Source: JBDTNK01 sp039933775 (GTDB lineage Bacteria; Chloroflexota; Limnocylindria; QHBO01). Taken from it: 33,632 nucleotides of DNA. The notes beneath the pieces were generated by a model. That model was not told the origin of the DNA and did not search any database. It was given only the letters and a program-made list of their open reading frames with translations. The translations under genes and the position numbers were made by a program. Within the stretch, counting starts at the first letter, position 1. Every line of letters begins with the position of its first letter. Positions 14,481 through 25,175 of the stretch are shown here, one piece after another. Location: positions 1 to 33,632 of the forward strand of contig JBDTNK010000018.1 of NCBI GenBank assembly GCA_039933775.1, read 5' to 3'.

Positions 14481-16613
14481 ATGCCCGAGCTGAAGGTCAA
14501 CGCGCCGTACGAGCCGACCGGCGACCAGCCGCAGGCGATCGCGGCGCTCTCGGACGGCCTGGACGCGGGTCTGAAGCACCAGGTCCTGCTGGGCGCCACG
14601 GGCACGGGGAAGACCTATACCGCGGCCAAGGTCATCGAGGCGACCGGCAAGCCGACGCTGGTCATGGCCCACAACAAGACGCTCGCGGCACAGCTCTACC
14701 AGGAGTTCCGCGAGTTCTTCCCCGAGAACGCGGTCGAGTACTTCGTCAGCTATTACGACTACTTTCAGCCCGAGGCCTACCTGCCGCGCAGCGACACGTA
14801 CATCGAGAAGGATTCGAGCCGCAACGACGAGATCGACCGACTGCGGCACAACGCGACGCGAGCGCTGTTCGAGCGGCGCGACGTCATCATCGTGGCCTCG
14901 GTCAGCTGCATCTATGGCCTGGGCGCCCCGGTCGACTACGGCGCCACCGTCATCAACCTCAAGGTCGGGGGCCGATATCGCCGCGACGGCGTGCTGCGCC
15001 ACCTCGTCGATTTGCAGTACCAGCGCAACGACGCGGCCCTGGCCCGCGCGCGCTTCCGGGTGCGCGGCGATGTCCTGGAGGTGCAGCCGCCGCACGGCGA
15101 GTACATCACCCGGGTCGAGTTCTTCGGCGACGAGATCGAGCGCATCCTGGAGGTCGACGGACTGACCGGCGAGGTGCAGGCCGAGCGGCGCGAGGTGAAC
15201 TTCTACCCCGCCTCGCACTACGTGACGCCGCGCGACAAGCTGCTGGCCGCCGTGACCGACATCGAGGCCGAGATGGAGGAGCGCACGCGACAGCTCGCCG
15301 CCGAGGGCCGAGCGCTGGAGGCGGCGCGGCTCCGGCAGCGCACCGACTTCGACCTGGAGATGATGCGCGAGGTCGGCTTCTGCAGTGGCATCGAAAACTA
15401 CTCGCGCCACCTCGCCCGGCGCGAGGCGGGTAGCCGGCCGTGGACTCTGATCGACTATTTCCCGACCGACTACCTGCTCATCGTCGACGAGAGCCACATC
15501 ACCATCCCGCAGGTCCACGGCATGTACAAGAACGATCGGACCCGCAAGGAGATCCTCGTCGACTTCGGCTTCCGGCTGCCATCGGCCCTCGACAACCGGC
15601 CGCTGACCTTCGAGGAGTTCGAGGATCACATGAACCAGGTCGTGTACATGAGCGCGACGCCCGGGCCGTACGAGCGGGAGCGCGCCGAGCGCGTCGCCGA
15701 GCAGTTCATCCGGCCCACCGGCGTCGTCGATCCGCAGATCACCGTCCGAGCGACGGCGGGCCAGATCGACGATCTGCTCGCCGAGATCCGCACCACGATC
15801 GAGCATGGAGAGCGAGCGCTCGTCACGACGCTGACCAAGAAGATGGCCGAGGACCTGTCCGATTACCTCGCCGAGCTTGGAATCAAGGTCCAGTGGCTGC
15901 ACAGCGAGGTCGACACGCTGGAACGGGTGGAGATCCTGCGCGACCTGCGTCTCGGGGTGTACGACGTCCTCGTCGGCATCAATCTGCTGCGGGAGGGCCT
16001 CGACCTGCCGGAGGTCACGCTGGTCGCGATCCTTGATGCCGACAAGGAGGGCTTCCTGCGGTCCGGCGGGTCGCTGATCCAGGTCATCGGGCGCGCCGCG
16101 CGCAACGTCGGCGGCCGGGTGATCATGTACGCCGACCGCATGACCGACTCGATGAAGGCCGCGATCGACGAGACCGATCGCCGTCGCGCCAGGCAGGTCG
16201 CCTACAACACGGAGCACGGCATCGTGCCCGAGACGATCACCAAGGCCATCCGCGACATCGAGAAGGGCCTCCGTCGCGTCGCGGAGGAGCGCGCCGAGCT
16301 GCAGGTGAGCGGCAAGGCGCCCGAGGAGCTGACGGCGATGGTCGGCCGCCTCGAGGCGCAGATGAAGGAGGCCGCTCGCAACCTGGAGTTCGAGAGGGCC
16401 GCCGCGATGCGCGATGAAATCCTGCAGCTGCGCCGGCTGCGGGAGGAGCTCGCCGCTGCGCCGGGATCGATCCCGGCCGAGGTCTACGCGGCGGCGGCCG
16501 ACGGCGACGGGACGGGGCGCCGGGACCGTGGCCCCGTCTTCAGCACTGCCGCGCGTCCGAACATCATCGCCGCGGGCTCGCGTCGCCGCCCGCCGCGCCG
16601 TCGCGGAGGCTGA
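14481..16613 (+). CDS. uvrB: Excinuclease ABC subunit B
   Basis: A 710-residue helicase-like damage-verification subunit of nucleotide excision repair. Walker A is G38-ATGTGKT45, the Walker B region is VDESH, and helicase motifs continue (YMSATPG, LREGLDLPEV, QVIGRAARN). The beta-hairpin region has YYDYFQPEAYLP. The C-terminal UVR domain (LEAQMKEAARNLEFERAAAMRDEI) binds UvrC. A Gly/Arg-rich tail of about 50 residues follows. The frame is open 78 nt further upstream, but the ATG at 14481 is chosen because it lies downstream of the TACAAT promoter and matches the family N-terminus. No LexA-type box is seen at this promoter. Confidence 0.96.
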   Translation: MPELKVNAPYEPTGDQPQAIAALSDGLDAGLKHQVLLGATGTGKTYTAAKVIEATGKPTLVMAHNKTLAAQLYQEFREFFPENAVEYFVSYYDYFQPEAYLPRSDTYIEKDSSRNDEIDRLRHNATRALFERRDVIIVASVSCIYGLGAPVDYGATVINLKVGGRYRRDGVLRHLVDLQYQRNDAALARARFRVRGDVLEVQPPHGEYITRVEFFGDEIERILEVDGLTGEVQAERREVNFYPASHYVTPRDKLLAAVTDIEAEMEERTRQLAAEGRALEAARLRQRTDFDLEMMREVGFCSGIENYSRHLARREAGSRPWTLIDYFPTDYLLIVDESHITIPQVHGMYKNDRTRKEILVDFGFRLPSALDNRPLTFEEFEDHMNQVVYMSATPGPYERERAERVAEQFIRPTGVVDPQITVRATAGQIDDLLAEIRTTIEHGERALVTTLTKKMAEDLSDYLAELGIKVQWLHSEVDTLERVEILRDLRLGVYDVLVGINLLREGLDLPEVTLVAILDADKEGFLRSGGSLIQVIGRAARNVGGRVIMYADRMTDSMKAAIDETDRRRARQVAYNTEHGIVPETITKAIRDIEKGLRRVAEERAELQVSGKAPEELTAMVGRLEAQMKEAARNLEFERAAAMRDEILQLRRLREELAAAPGSIPAEVYAAAADGDGTGRRDRGPVFSTAARPNIIAAGSRRRPPRRRGG

Positions 16614-16619
16614 GCGTCG

Positions 16620-17246
16620 ATGGCCGGGACGATGCCGCACGCCGTCTTCGTCGAGACCGACTGGGATGGAGCCGGTGGCGTTGCCGCATATGCAGCGGAG
16701 CTCCCCGGCTGCGCCTCGTTCGCGGCGACCGATGACGATGCCGTGGCCGCCATCCCACGCCGTGCCGGCGAGTTCGTCGCGTGGCTGCGCGCGCAGGGCG
16801 AGCAGGCGCCGAGCTTCGTGGGCGACAACTGGTACGAGGTCGAGCGAGCGGCCGCCGGCGAGCGCGACGGGCACCGACGCCGTGCCGCCTTCTCGCTCGA
16901 CGAGCTGCCACCGAGTGACGACGAGTTCGCGCGCTGGATGCGCTGGCTGGAGCTGGCGCGCGAGGAGCTGGCCGAGGCGATGGATGCGGCGACCGATCTG
17001 GGGCATGCCGCCGCGCGGCTGGCCGGCATCGAGCGCCAGGATGCGACATTCGTGCGTGAGCTGCGCGGTCCGGCTTCGCCGACCGAGGGCGATCCGGTCG
17101 AGCGTCTGTACGCCGCGCGCGATGCGCTGACCGACGCGTTCGAGGCCGCCGGCGCGGGCACCGACGGCGTGCGCCGCATGCTGCGCCTCGCCATCGCCGA
17201 CGACCTGCATGCGGCGGCCGTTCTGCGCGACGGAGCCACGTCCTGA
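16620..17246 (+). CDS. Unknown protein with HicB-like N-terminus and helical C-terminus
   Basis: A 208-residue soluble protein starting 6 nt after uvrB. Residues about 7-62 resemble the HicB/UPF0150 antitoxin fold (AYAAELPGCASFAATDDDAVAAI, then WLRAQGE). The remaining 130 residues are helical and charged (ARWMRWLELAREELAEAMDAA), reminiscent of DinB-type four-helix bundles, but the conserved metal-binding histidines are not obvious. There is no HicA toxin gene beside it. Its position between uvrB and a UDG-like gene suggests co-expression with repair genes. Family calls are tentative. Confidence 0.6.
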   Translation: MAGTMPHAVFVETDWDGAGGVAAYAAELPGCASFAATDDDAVAAIPRRAGEFVAWLRAQGEQAPSFVGDNWYEVERAAAGERDGHRRRAAFSLDELPPSDDEFARWMRWLELAREELAEAMDAATDLGHAAARLAGIERQDATFVRELRGPASPTEGDPVERLYAARDALTDAFEAAGAGTDGVRRMLRLAIADDLHAAAVLRDGATS

Positions 17247-17365
17247 ACGGTCTCCCGGCGGCCGATGATGCCGCCCCGAAGCGCGCCCGATATCGCGGCG
17301 AATGGCTCCTGCCGGCCCCGCGTCGCGCTCCGCCGGGCAGCGAGCTGCACGCGCTCCAGGACGCG

Positions 17366-17932
17366 ATGCCGCAGTGCGACGAGGGGCGCGCGCCGGTGCT
17401 CTCCGGCGACGGCAGCGAGGCGGTGATGCTCATCGGGCAGGCGCCCGGCTGGCGCGAGATCGAGGTCGGGCTGCCGTTCGCCTGGGATGCGGGCAAGCGG
17501 CTCGTCGGCTGGCTCGAGCTGGCGGGCGTGTCACTTGCCGACTTCCGCGAGCGCTGGTACGTGACGAGCATCGGGAAGTGCTATCCGGGCCGCGCGCCGG
17601 GAGCATCGGTAGACAAGCCACCTTCGCGAGCCGAGATCGCGCAATGGACGCCCTTCCTGCGCGAGGAGCTGCGCCTCGTGGCTCCGCGGGTCGTCGTCCT
17701 GGTGGGCGGCACTGCGCACCGTTTTGCCTTTGGCCCGGCCATTCGCCTCGAAGCGATCATCGGTCGCGAGGTGACGTGGGATGCCGCGCCCGGCGCGACC
17801 GTCATCTGCCTGCCGCATCCGTCGGGTGCCTCGACCTGGCTCAATGCTGACGCGCACGCGGCACTGTGGCGCGACGCGGTCACGCTGCTTGCCGCGCACT
17901 GGGCATCAATCGCCAACGCGACGGCGCCGTGA
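17366..17932 (+). CDS. Uracil-DNA glycosylase superfamily protein
   Basis: A 188-residue protein of the family 4/5-like branch, which removes uracil from DNA. Motif A is GQAPGWREIEVGLPF, followed by DAGKRL; motif B is PHPSGASTWLN. The KCYP stretch (C72) matches the third Fe-S cysteine of family-4 enzymes and C4 the first, but the second is Gly and the fourth is W94 (EIAQWTPFL). ATG 17366 is the first usual start in the frame. Coding-like sequence (GSELHALQDAM) runs further upstream, so the true start may be a rare codon such as the CTG at 17243, which overlaps the previous stop. The next gene overlaps by GTGA. Confidence 0.78.
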   Translation: MPQCDEGRAPVLSGDGSEAVMLIGQAPGWREIEVGLPFAWDAGKRLVGWLELAGVSLADFRERWYVTSIGKCYPGRAPGASVDKPPSRAEIAQWTPFLREELRLVAPRVVVLVGGTAHRFAFGPAIRLEAIIGREVTWDAAPGATVICLPHPSGASTWLNADAHAALWRDAVTLLAAHWASIANATAP

Positions 17933-18453
17933 ATCGAGCAGCGGTGCGCTGGGCGCTGGGCGGGCTCGTCCTCCTGGGCCTCTTCATCGCCTTCCTCTTT
18001 CTCGCCGGCGGCGGAGGCGGCCTGCGCCAGGAGCTCGACCAGGTGTCGGTCGCCGATGTGCTGGCCCGGGGACCGGGAAGCTACGGCGACCGCGAGTTGC
18101 GCATCATCGGCTGGTATGCCGAGCTCGATGCCGATTGCGAGGGAAGCGACGGCGCCGAGGCGGGGGACGTCGCGTGGCTGGCGCGTGACTGCCCGCTGCG
18201 CGTGCTGCTGCCCGAGCAGCCGTCGGAGGCGGTGACGCAGGGCGAGCTCGAGGCGGCCGGATTGCGCATCAGCGCGCCGACGAACGCCGTCTTCCCGTCG
18301 CGGGCAGAGCCCGGCGGGCCGAACCTGCGCCTCCAGCAGCTCGTCTTCGTGGGTCGCTTCGGCGATCCGGCCGCGGCGGCCTGTCCGACCGAGCTTGCGG
18401 ATCGTTGCCTGAGCACGTTCGTCGTGACCGATTACGACGGCTACCTGCGCTAG
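17929..18453 (+). CDS. Membrane-anchored protein of unknown function
   Basis: A 174-residue protein. The GTG at 17929 overlaps the UDG-like stop by 4 nt, which is preferred over an upstream start at 17866 inside that gene. One N-terminal membrane segment (about 8-30, ALGGLVLLGLFIAFLFLAGG) is followed by an outside domain of about 140 residues. The domain has four cysteines (DADCEGS, ARDCPL, AACPTE, ADRCLS) that could form two disulfides. Stretches such as GSYGDRELRIIGWYAE and QQLVFVGRFGDPAAAAC suggest an OB-fold-like or cytochrome-c-maturation-like domain, but I cannot assign a family. Last gene of the uvrB unit. Confidence 0.7.
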   Translation: MNRAAVRWALGGLVLLGLFIAFLFLAGGGGGLRQELDQVSVADVLARGPGSYGDRELRIIGWYAELDADCEGSDGAEAGDVAWLARDCPLRVLLPEQPSEAVTQGELEAAGLRISAPTNAVFPSRAEPGGPNLRLQQLVFVGRFGDPAAAACPTELADRCLSTFVVTDYDGYLR

Positions 18454-18458
18454 CAAAC

Positions 18459-18472
18459 CGAACAGGTGTTCG
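18459..18472. promoter_or_regulatory. LexA (SOS) box upstream of uvrA
   Basis: CGAACAGGTGTTCG is a symmetrical CGAAC-N4-GTTCG site that fits the Gram-positive (Cheo/DinR) LexA consensus in its conserved bases. It lies 12 nt before the -10 of uvrA and overlaps the -35 position, where a repressor would block RNA polymerase. It is the only such site noticed in the window's intergenic DNA. Confidence 0.8.
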
Positions 18473-18483
18473 CATCGGTCTGG

Positions 18484-18489
18484 TAAACT
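18484..18489 (+). promoter_or_regulatory. -10 element of uvrA
   Basis: TAAACT ends 8 nt before the ATG at 18498, predicting a leaderless mRNA. The LexA box covers the -35 position. Confidence 0.5.
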
Positions 18490-18497
18490 GGTGGGCG

Positions 18498-21451
<2,954 letters not shown>

Positions 21452-21452
<1 letters not shown>

Positions 21453-21727
21453 TGGCATCGCCCACGCGCGCCGATGCGCTGGCGCTGCTTCACGAGTGGA
21501 ACGAAGGCGTCTCGCTGCGCAACCACGGGCTGCTGGTCGAGGCGGGCGTGCGAGGCTACGCGGCGCCCGCCAACGTCCGCAAGCGCATGAAGGACAAGGC
21601 GTTCGCGCGCGCCGTGCCGCGCGAGATGCTCCTCGCCGGCGCGGAGGAGCTCGGCCTCGACTTCGACGAGCACGTCGAACGGATGGTGCGCTACCTGTCA
21701 GTCGTGGCTCCAGAGGTCGGGCTCTAG
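21452..21727 (+). pseudogene. Internally deleted HD-family hydrolase remnant (intact 91-aa frame)
   Basis: A 91-codon frame, its ATG overlapping the uvrA stop. Residues 5-37 (ALALLHEWNEGVSLRNHGLLVE) match the first helices of small HDIG-type phosphohydrolases, including the first His (H25). Residues 41-85 (NVRKRMKDKAFARAVPREM, AEELGLDFDEHVERMV) match the C-terminal end of the same family as I remember it. The middle, with the HD metal-binding pair and the GLLHDxDY loop, is missing, so hydrolase activity is not expected. It may be a remnant, a small retained protein or an assembly deletion. It converges with the helicase gene, overlapping by 4 bp. Confidence 0.6.
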
Positions 21728-23364
21728 ACCGGATTGGCGCCCATCTCCGAGAGGAAACGGGACGGTTTCGCGGGATCGAAGCACAGGATCGCGCGCTGCG
21801 TGGCGCGGGTGAGCGCGACGTAGGCGAGGCGGCGCTCCTCCTCGAGTGCGCGCGCCGGGTCGAGGGCATCGGTCAGCGAGCGGCGGTTCGGAAAGCGGTC
21901 CTGCTCCCAGCCGAGCAGCAGGACAGTCGGCCACTCGCGGCCCTTCGATGCGTGCACCGTCACGAGCTCGATCCGGGCGTCCGGCTGGCGGAGCGCGGCG
22001 ATGCGCGAGCGTGCGGTGTCGAAGGCGGCCAGGAAGGCGCGGATGCCGCGGAAGCCGACGGACCAGCCGAGGAATGCGTCGAGCGCGGCGTGATCCTCTT
22101 CGCCCAGCGCATCGTCGCTGCCGCTGCGCGCCCAGCCGCGACCGGCTCGCAGCGTGCGCAGCAGGGCAAATGGCGGCCTTCCAGCGTCGGTCGAGCGCAG
22201 ATCGTCGGCCAGGGCGGCGATGCGTGGATGCTCGACGAGTGGCGGGACGCTGCTGTGGTGCGGCACCCCGGCGCGCAACAGCGCCACGGAGACCGGCTCG
22301 AGCTCGGCGCGCGTGCGCGCCAGGAAGCAGCAGCCGCCGTTCGTGCGCACCTCGCGCAGCGCGAGGGCAACGAGCGCATCGGGCCAGTCGTGGCCCGCGG
22401 TGGAGCAGGCGACAACCGTGTCAGGGCCGTCATCGGTCCGAGATGGAGATGGGTCGATGCGCTTCACGAAGCGCTCCTGGTTGACGCCGACGAGCGCGCG
22501 AGAGGCGGTGACCACGTCGACCGGGCAGCGGTAGTTCGTGGCGAGCTGGATGCGGCGCGCAGTCGGGTAGAGCTCGACGAAGGTGAGGATGCGGCGCACG
22601 TCGGCGAGGCGCCAGGCGTAGATCGTCTGGTCGTCGTCTCCCACCACGAAAAGGTTGTCGTGCGGCGCGGCAATGAAACGTGCCATGCGCAGCTGGGCAG
22701 CGTCGACGTCCTGGAATTCGTCGACGAGGACGTGGCTGAAGCGCTGCTGCCAGCGGTCGCGCACCGCCGGGTCGCGCTCGAGGAGGTCGGCGGCGCCAGT
22801 CACGAGGTCGTCGAAGTCGATCGCGCCGCGCGCGGCCAGCAGGCCACCGTAGGTCGCGAAGACGGCGCGCAGCTCGGAACCGGGCGGCCGCGCCTCGATC
22901 TTCCACAGCGACAGGATGCCGTCGAGCTCCTCCGCGGCGGGGAGCGGGGGAGCATCGGCAGGGGAGACGGCCAGGACGCGTCTACGCGCGGCGCGAATGA
23001 GGGGCAGCCGGTCGGCGACGACCCGGGTCGAGCGGCCGGCATCGGCCAGGATGCGCAGGGCGAGGGCGTGCAGTGTCCGGACCTCGATCCGCTCCGCGCC
23101 CGGGACGTGAGCGGCCAGCCGCGTGCGAAGCCGCTCGGCGAGATCGGCCGCCGCGTCGCGGTTGAATGTCAGGACGCAGATGCGCTCCGGCGCCACGCCG
23201 CGACCAACGAGGACGCCCAGCCGGGCGATCAGCGTAGTGGTCTTGCCGCTGCCTGCCGGGGCGATGATCTGCGCCGGACCGTCGGGCAGCAGCGCGGCGG
23301 CGCGCTGCTCCGGATCGAGGGATGCAACGAGATCGTCAACGCTGGGCGAGGCGAGGGTAACCAT
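21724..23364 (-). CDS. UvrD/Rep/PcrA-type superfamily 1 helicase, short form
   Basis: A 546-residue 3'-5' DNA helicase. Motifs in order are Walker A APAGSGKTTT (about 35-44), Ia TFNRDAAADL, II VDEFQDVD, III GDDDQTIYAWR, IV TNYRCP, V VHASKGREWPTVLLLGWEQDRFP and VI EERRLAYVALTRA. Full UvrD or PcrA has about 700 residues; here the 2B insertion in the second half is reduced and no C-terminal UvrC/RNAP-binding tail is visible. It may act in excision repair or in recombination control. The start at 23364 has only a weak CATGCT -10 candidate upstream. Confidence 0.9.
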   Translation of the reverse strand: MVTLASPSVDDLVASLDPEQRAAALLPDGPAQIIAPAGSGKTTTLIARLGVLVGRGVAPERICVLTFNRDAAADLAERLRTRLAAHVPGAERIEVRTLHALALRILADAGRSTRVVADRLPLIRAARRRVLAVSPADAPPLPAAEELDGILSLWKIEARPPGSELRAVFATYGGLLAARGAIDFDDLVTGAADLLERDPAVRDRWQQRFSHVLVDEFQDVDAAQLRMARFIAAPHDNLFVVGDDDQTIYAWRLADVRRILTFVELYPTARRIQLATNYRCPVDVVTASRALVGVNQERFVKRIDPSPSRTDDGPDTVVACSTAGHDWPDALVALALREVRTNGGCCFLARTRAELEPVSVALLRAGVPHHSSVPPLVEHPRIAALADDLRSTDAGRPPFALLRTLRAGRGWARSGSDDALGEEDHAALDAFLGWSVGFRGIRAFLAAFDTARSRIAALRQPDARIELVTVHASKGREWPTVLLLGWEQDRFPNRRSLTDALDPARALEEERRLAYVALTRATQRAILCFDPAKPSRFLSEMGANPV

Positions 23365-23483
23365 CGGGCAAGCATGCGGATCGCCACTTACCGCCGGATC
23401 ACCACGCGCTTACTGATCGACTATCCTTTGCCCCGCCCGCCCGCGAAACCCGCCAGGACCACGCCACACCGCATGATGACCCG

Positions 23484-24656
23484 ATGACTCGCGGCAGCCG
23501 GCCGCAGCGACAGCACGCCCGTCCGACCGCCTCGGCGCGGCGCGCGATGGAGGCCTCCAGGGCCACGAGCGAGACTGCCGAGTGGGAGATTCCGGCGCAG
23601 GGTGGACGAGCCCGAGGGCGTCGCAGAACGCCGATCAAGCGCATCGCGCTGACGATCCTTCTCGTCGTCCTCATCGGCCTCGTGGGTGGCGGCATCCTGC
23701 TGTGGGGACGCATGAGCGCCTTCAACGACGAGGTCTCGACGGCTCCGGCCGCCTCCACCGCGCTTTTCGGCAAGCTGAACGGCAGCGACCGCGTGAATAT
23801 CGCGATGTTCGGCTACTCCGGCGCGGAGCGCGAGGGCGCCTTTCTGGCCGATTCGATCCAGATCCTGTCGATCGACCCCACGACCGACCAGACGACCACC
23901 ATCCCCATCCCGCGTGACGTCTGGGTCGAGGGCTTCGCCCCGCTGCCGAACAACGCGAAGGTCAACGAGGCATTCGCGGACGGCTACAACGCCGACGGGA
24001 CGATCGAGAACGCCGGCGAGTTGTCGAGCGCCGCGCTCGAGTACGTCACCGGACTGCACATCGACGGCTGGCTGGCGATGGAGTTCCAGGGATTCCAGGC
24101 CATGGTCGACGCGGTCGGCGGCGTGACGGTCGAGAACCCGCGCACCTTCTCGTACACCTGGGACGAGCCGAGCTACCTCGCCGGTGACTGGAACGGCGGC
24201 AGCTTCGAGGCTGGGACGCTGCAGCTGGACGGCGCGCAGGCGCTCGACTACTCGCGGGTCCGCTACGCAAGCATCCCGGAGGAGGCGAGCGACTACGCCC
24301 GCTCGATCCGGCAGGGACAGGTCCTGGCCGCACTGCGCACGAAGCTCGGCGAGGGCGGCCTCGGGTCGCTCGGCCCGGGCCTGCAGCTCATGGACGCCAT
24401 GAAGAGCCGATTGAAGACGAACCTCTCCGCGATCGACCTCGCCCTGCTCTCGGGCCACCTGGCCTCGGATCGGCGCATCGAGCTCTCCGAGGGCGTCATC
24501 CTGCAGGCGACGACGAACACGATCGGGCAGTACGTGCTCGTCGTGCTCGGCCAGGCTTCCTCCACCGATTACGCCCCGCTGCACCATTACATTGCCGACG
24601 AGCTGGCGCGCCCGATTCCGAACGCGTCGCCCGCGCCTGCCGCCGCGGCGCAGTGA
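23484..24656 (+). CDS. LytR-CpsA-Psr (LCP) family cell-envelope protein
   Basis: A 390-residue membrane protein of the phosphotransferase family that attaches anionic glycopolymers to peptidoglycan or related acceptors. A basic cytoplasmic tail (about 1-52) precedes one membrane segment (about 53-75, IALTILLVVLIGLVGGGILLW). The outside LCP domain has family motifs: LADSIQILSID, TTIPIPRDVWVEGF, KVNEAFADGY, VDAVGGVTVENP, LDGAQALDYSRVRY and DYARSIRQGQVLAAL. The Arg and Asp residues of these stretches bind the pyrophosphate lipid in known members. A TATCCT -10 candidate lies at 23422-23427. The stop overlaps the Nudix gene (GTGA). Confidence 0.92.
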   Translation: MTRGSRPQRQHARPTASARRAMEASRATSETAEWEIPAQGGRARGRRRTPIKRIALTILLVVLIGLVGGGILLWGRMSAFNDEVSTAPAASTALFGKLNGSDRVNIAMFGYSGAEREGAFLADSIQILSIDPTTDQTTTIPIPRDVWVEGFAPLPNNAKVNEAFADGYNADGTIENAGELSSAALEYVTGLHIDGWLAMEFQGFQAMVDAVGGVTVENPRTFSYTWDEPSYLAGDWNGGSFEAGTLQLDGAQALDYSRVRYASIPEEASDYARSIRQGQVLAALRTKLGEGGLGSLGPGLQLMDAMKSRLKTNLSAIDLALLSGHLASDRRIELSEGVILQATTNTIGQYVLVVLGQASSTDYAPLHHYIADELARPIPNASPAPAAAAQ

Positions 24657-25156
24657 TCGACCGCCGAATGATCGGCCGCCGGCTGCGGCTCACCGACGTC
24701 CGCGCGGTGGCGCGCGGCGCCGTCAATCATGCACTGGCACTGCTGCTCGGCCGGTACCGACGCACCGTCGGCGCGCTGGCGCTCATCCGCGACGAGGAGG
24801 GTCGGGTACTGATTGCCAGGACCGCGTACCCGCCGCGTCTGTGGAACCTGCCCGGTGGACGCATCGAGGTGCCCGAGCGGATCACCCATGGCCTTCGGCG
24901 CGAGGTGCACGAAGAGACCGGTCTTGAGGTAACGCCGACTCGCCTTCTCGTCGTCGACACCACGAGCCCGCGGGGCGTCGCCTTCGTGTTCACCTGCCGC
25001 GTGACCGGCGGCGACCTGCGGCCGGCGGCCGGCGAAATTCGGGCGCTACGCTGGCTGGAGCCGGAGCAGGTTGGCGAGCTGCCGTATCGTGTTCGAATGA
25101 CGGTGCAGGCAGCCCTGGAGGCCGAAACTTTCGGCGGTGTCCGCTACCGAGGCTGA
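24653..25156 (+). CDS. Nudix hydrolase
   Basis: A 167-residue protein with a complete Nudix box, G-x5-E-x7-REVHEETGL (GRIEVPERITHGLRREV then HEETGL), which binds divalent metal and hydrolyses a diphosphate linked to another group. The preceding WNLPGG stretch is typical of MutT-like members. An N-terminal extension of about 38 residues (MIDRRMIGRRLRLTDVRAV, hydrophobic ALALLLG) is not part of the fold. GTG 24653 overlaps the LCP stop by 4 nt; an internal ATG at 24668 is an alternative. Substrate unknown. Confidence 0.9.
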   Translation: MIDRRMIGRRLRLTDVRAVARGAVNHALALLLGRYRRTVGALALIRDEEGRVLIARTAYPPRLWNLPGGRIEVPERITHGLRREVHEETGLEVTPTRLLVVDTTSPRGVAFVFTCRVTGGDLRPAAGEIRALRWLEPEQVGELPYRVRMTVQAALEAETFGGVRYRG

Positions 25157-25163
25157 AGCGCCC

Positions 25164-25169
25164 TAGAAT
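25164..25169 (+). promoter_or_regulatory. -10 element of uvrC
   Basis: TAGAAT (five of six consensus bases) ends 6 nt before the uvrC ATG at 25176, placing the predicted transcription start on the start codon. No Shine-Dalgarno is present. Confidence 0.55.
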
Positions 25170-25175
25170 CGGTCC

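Noticed and set aside
14415..17210. 931-residue open frame opposite uvrB and the next gene
   Set aside because: It mirrors uvrB codons (GC-rich antisense), has no recognisable motif and no promoter or ribosome-binding site.
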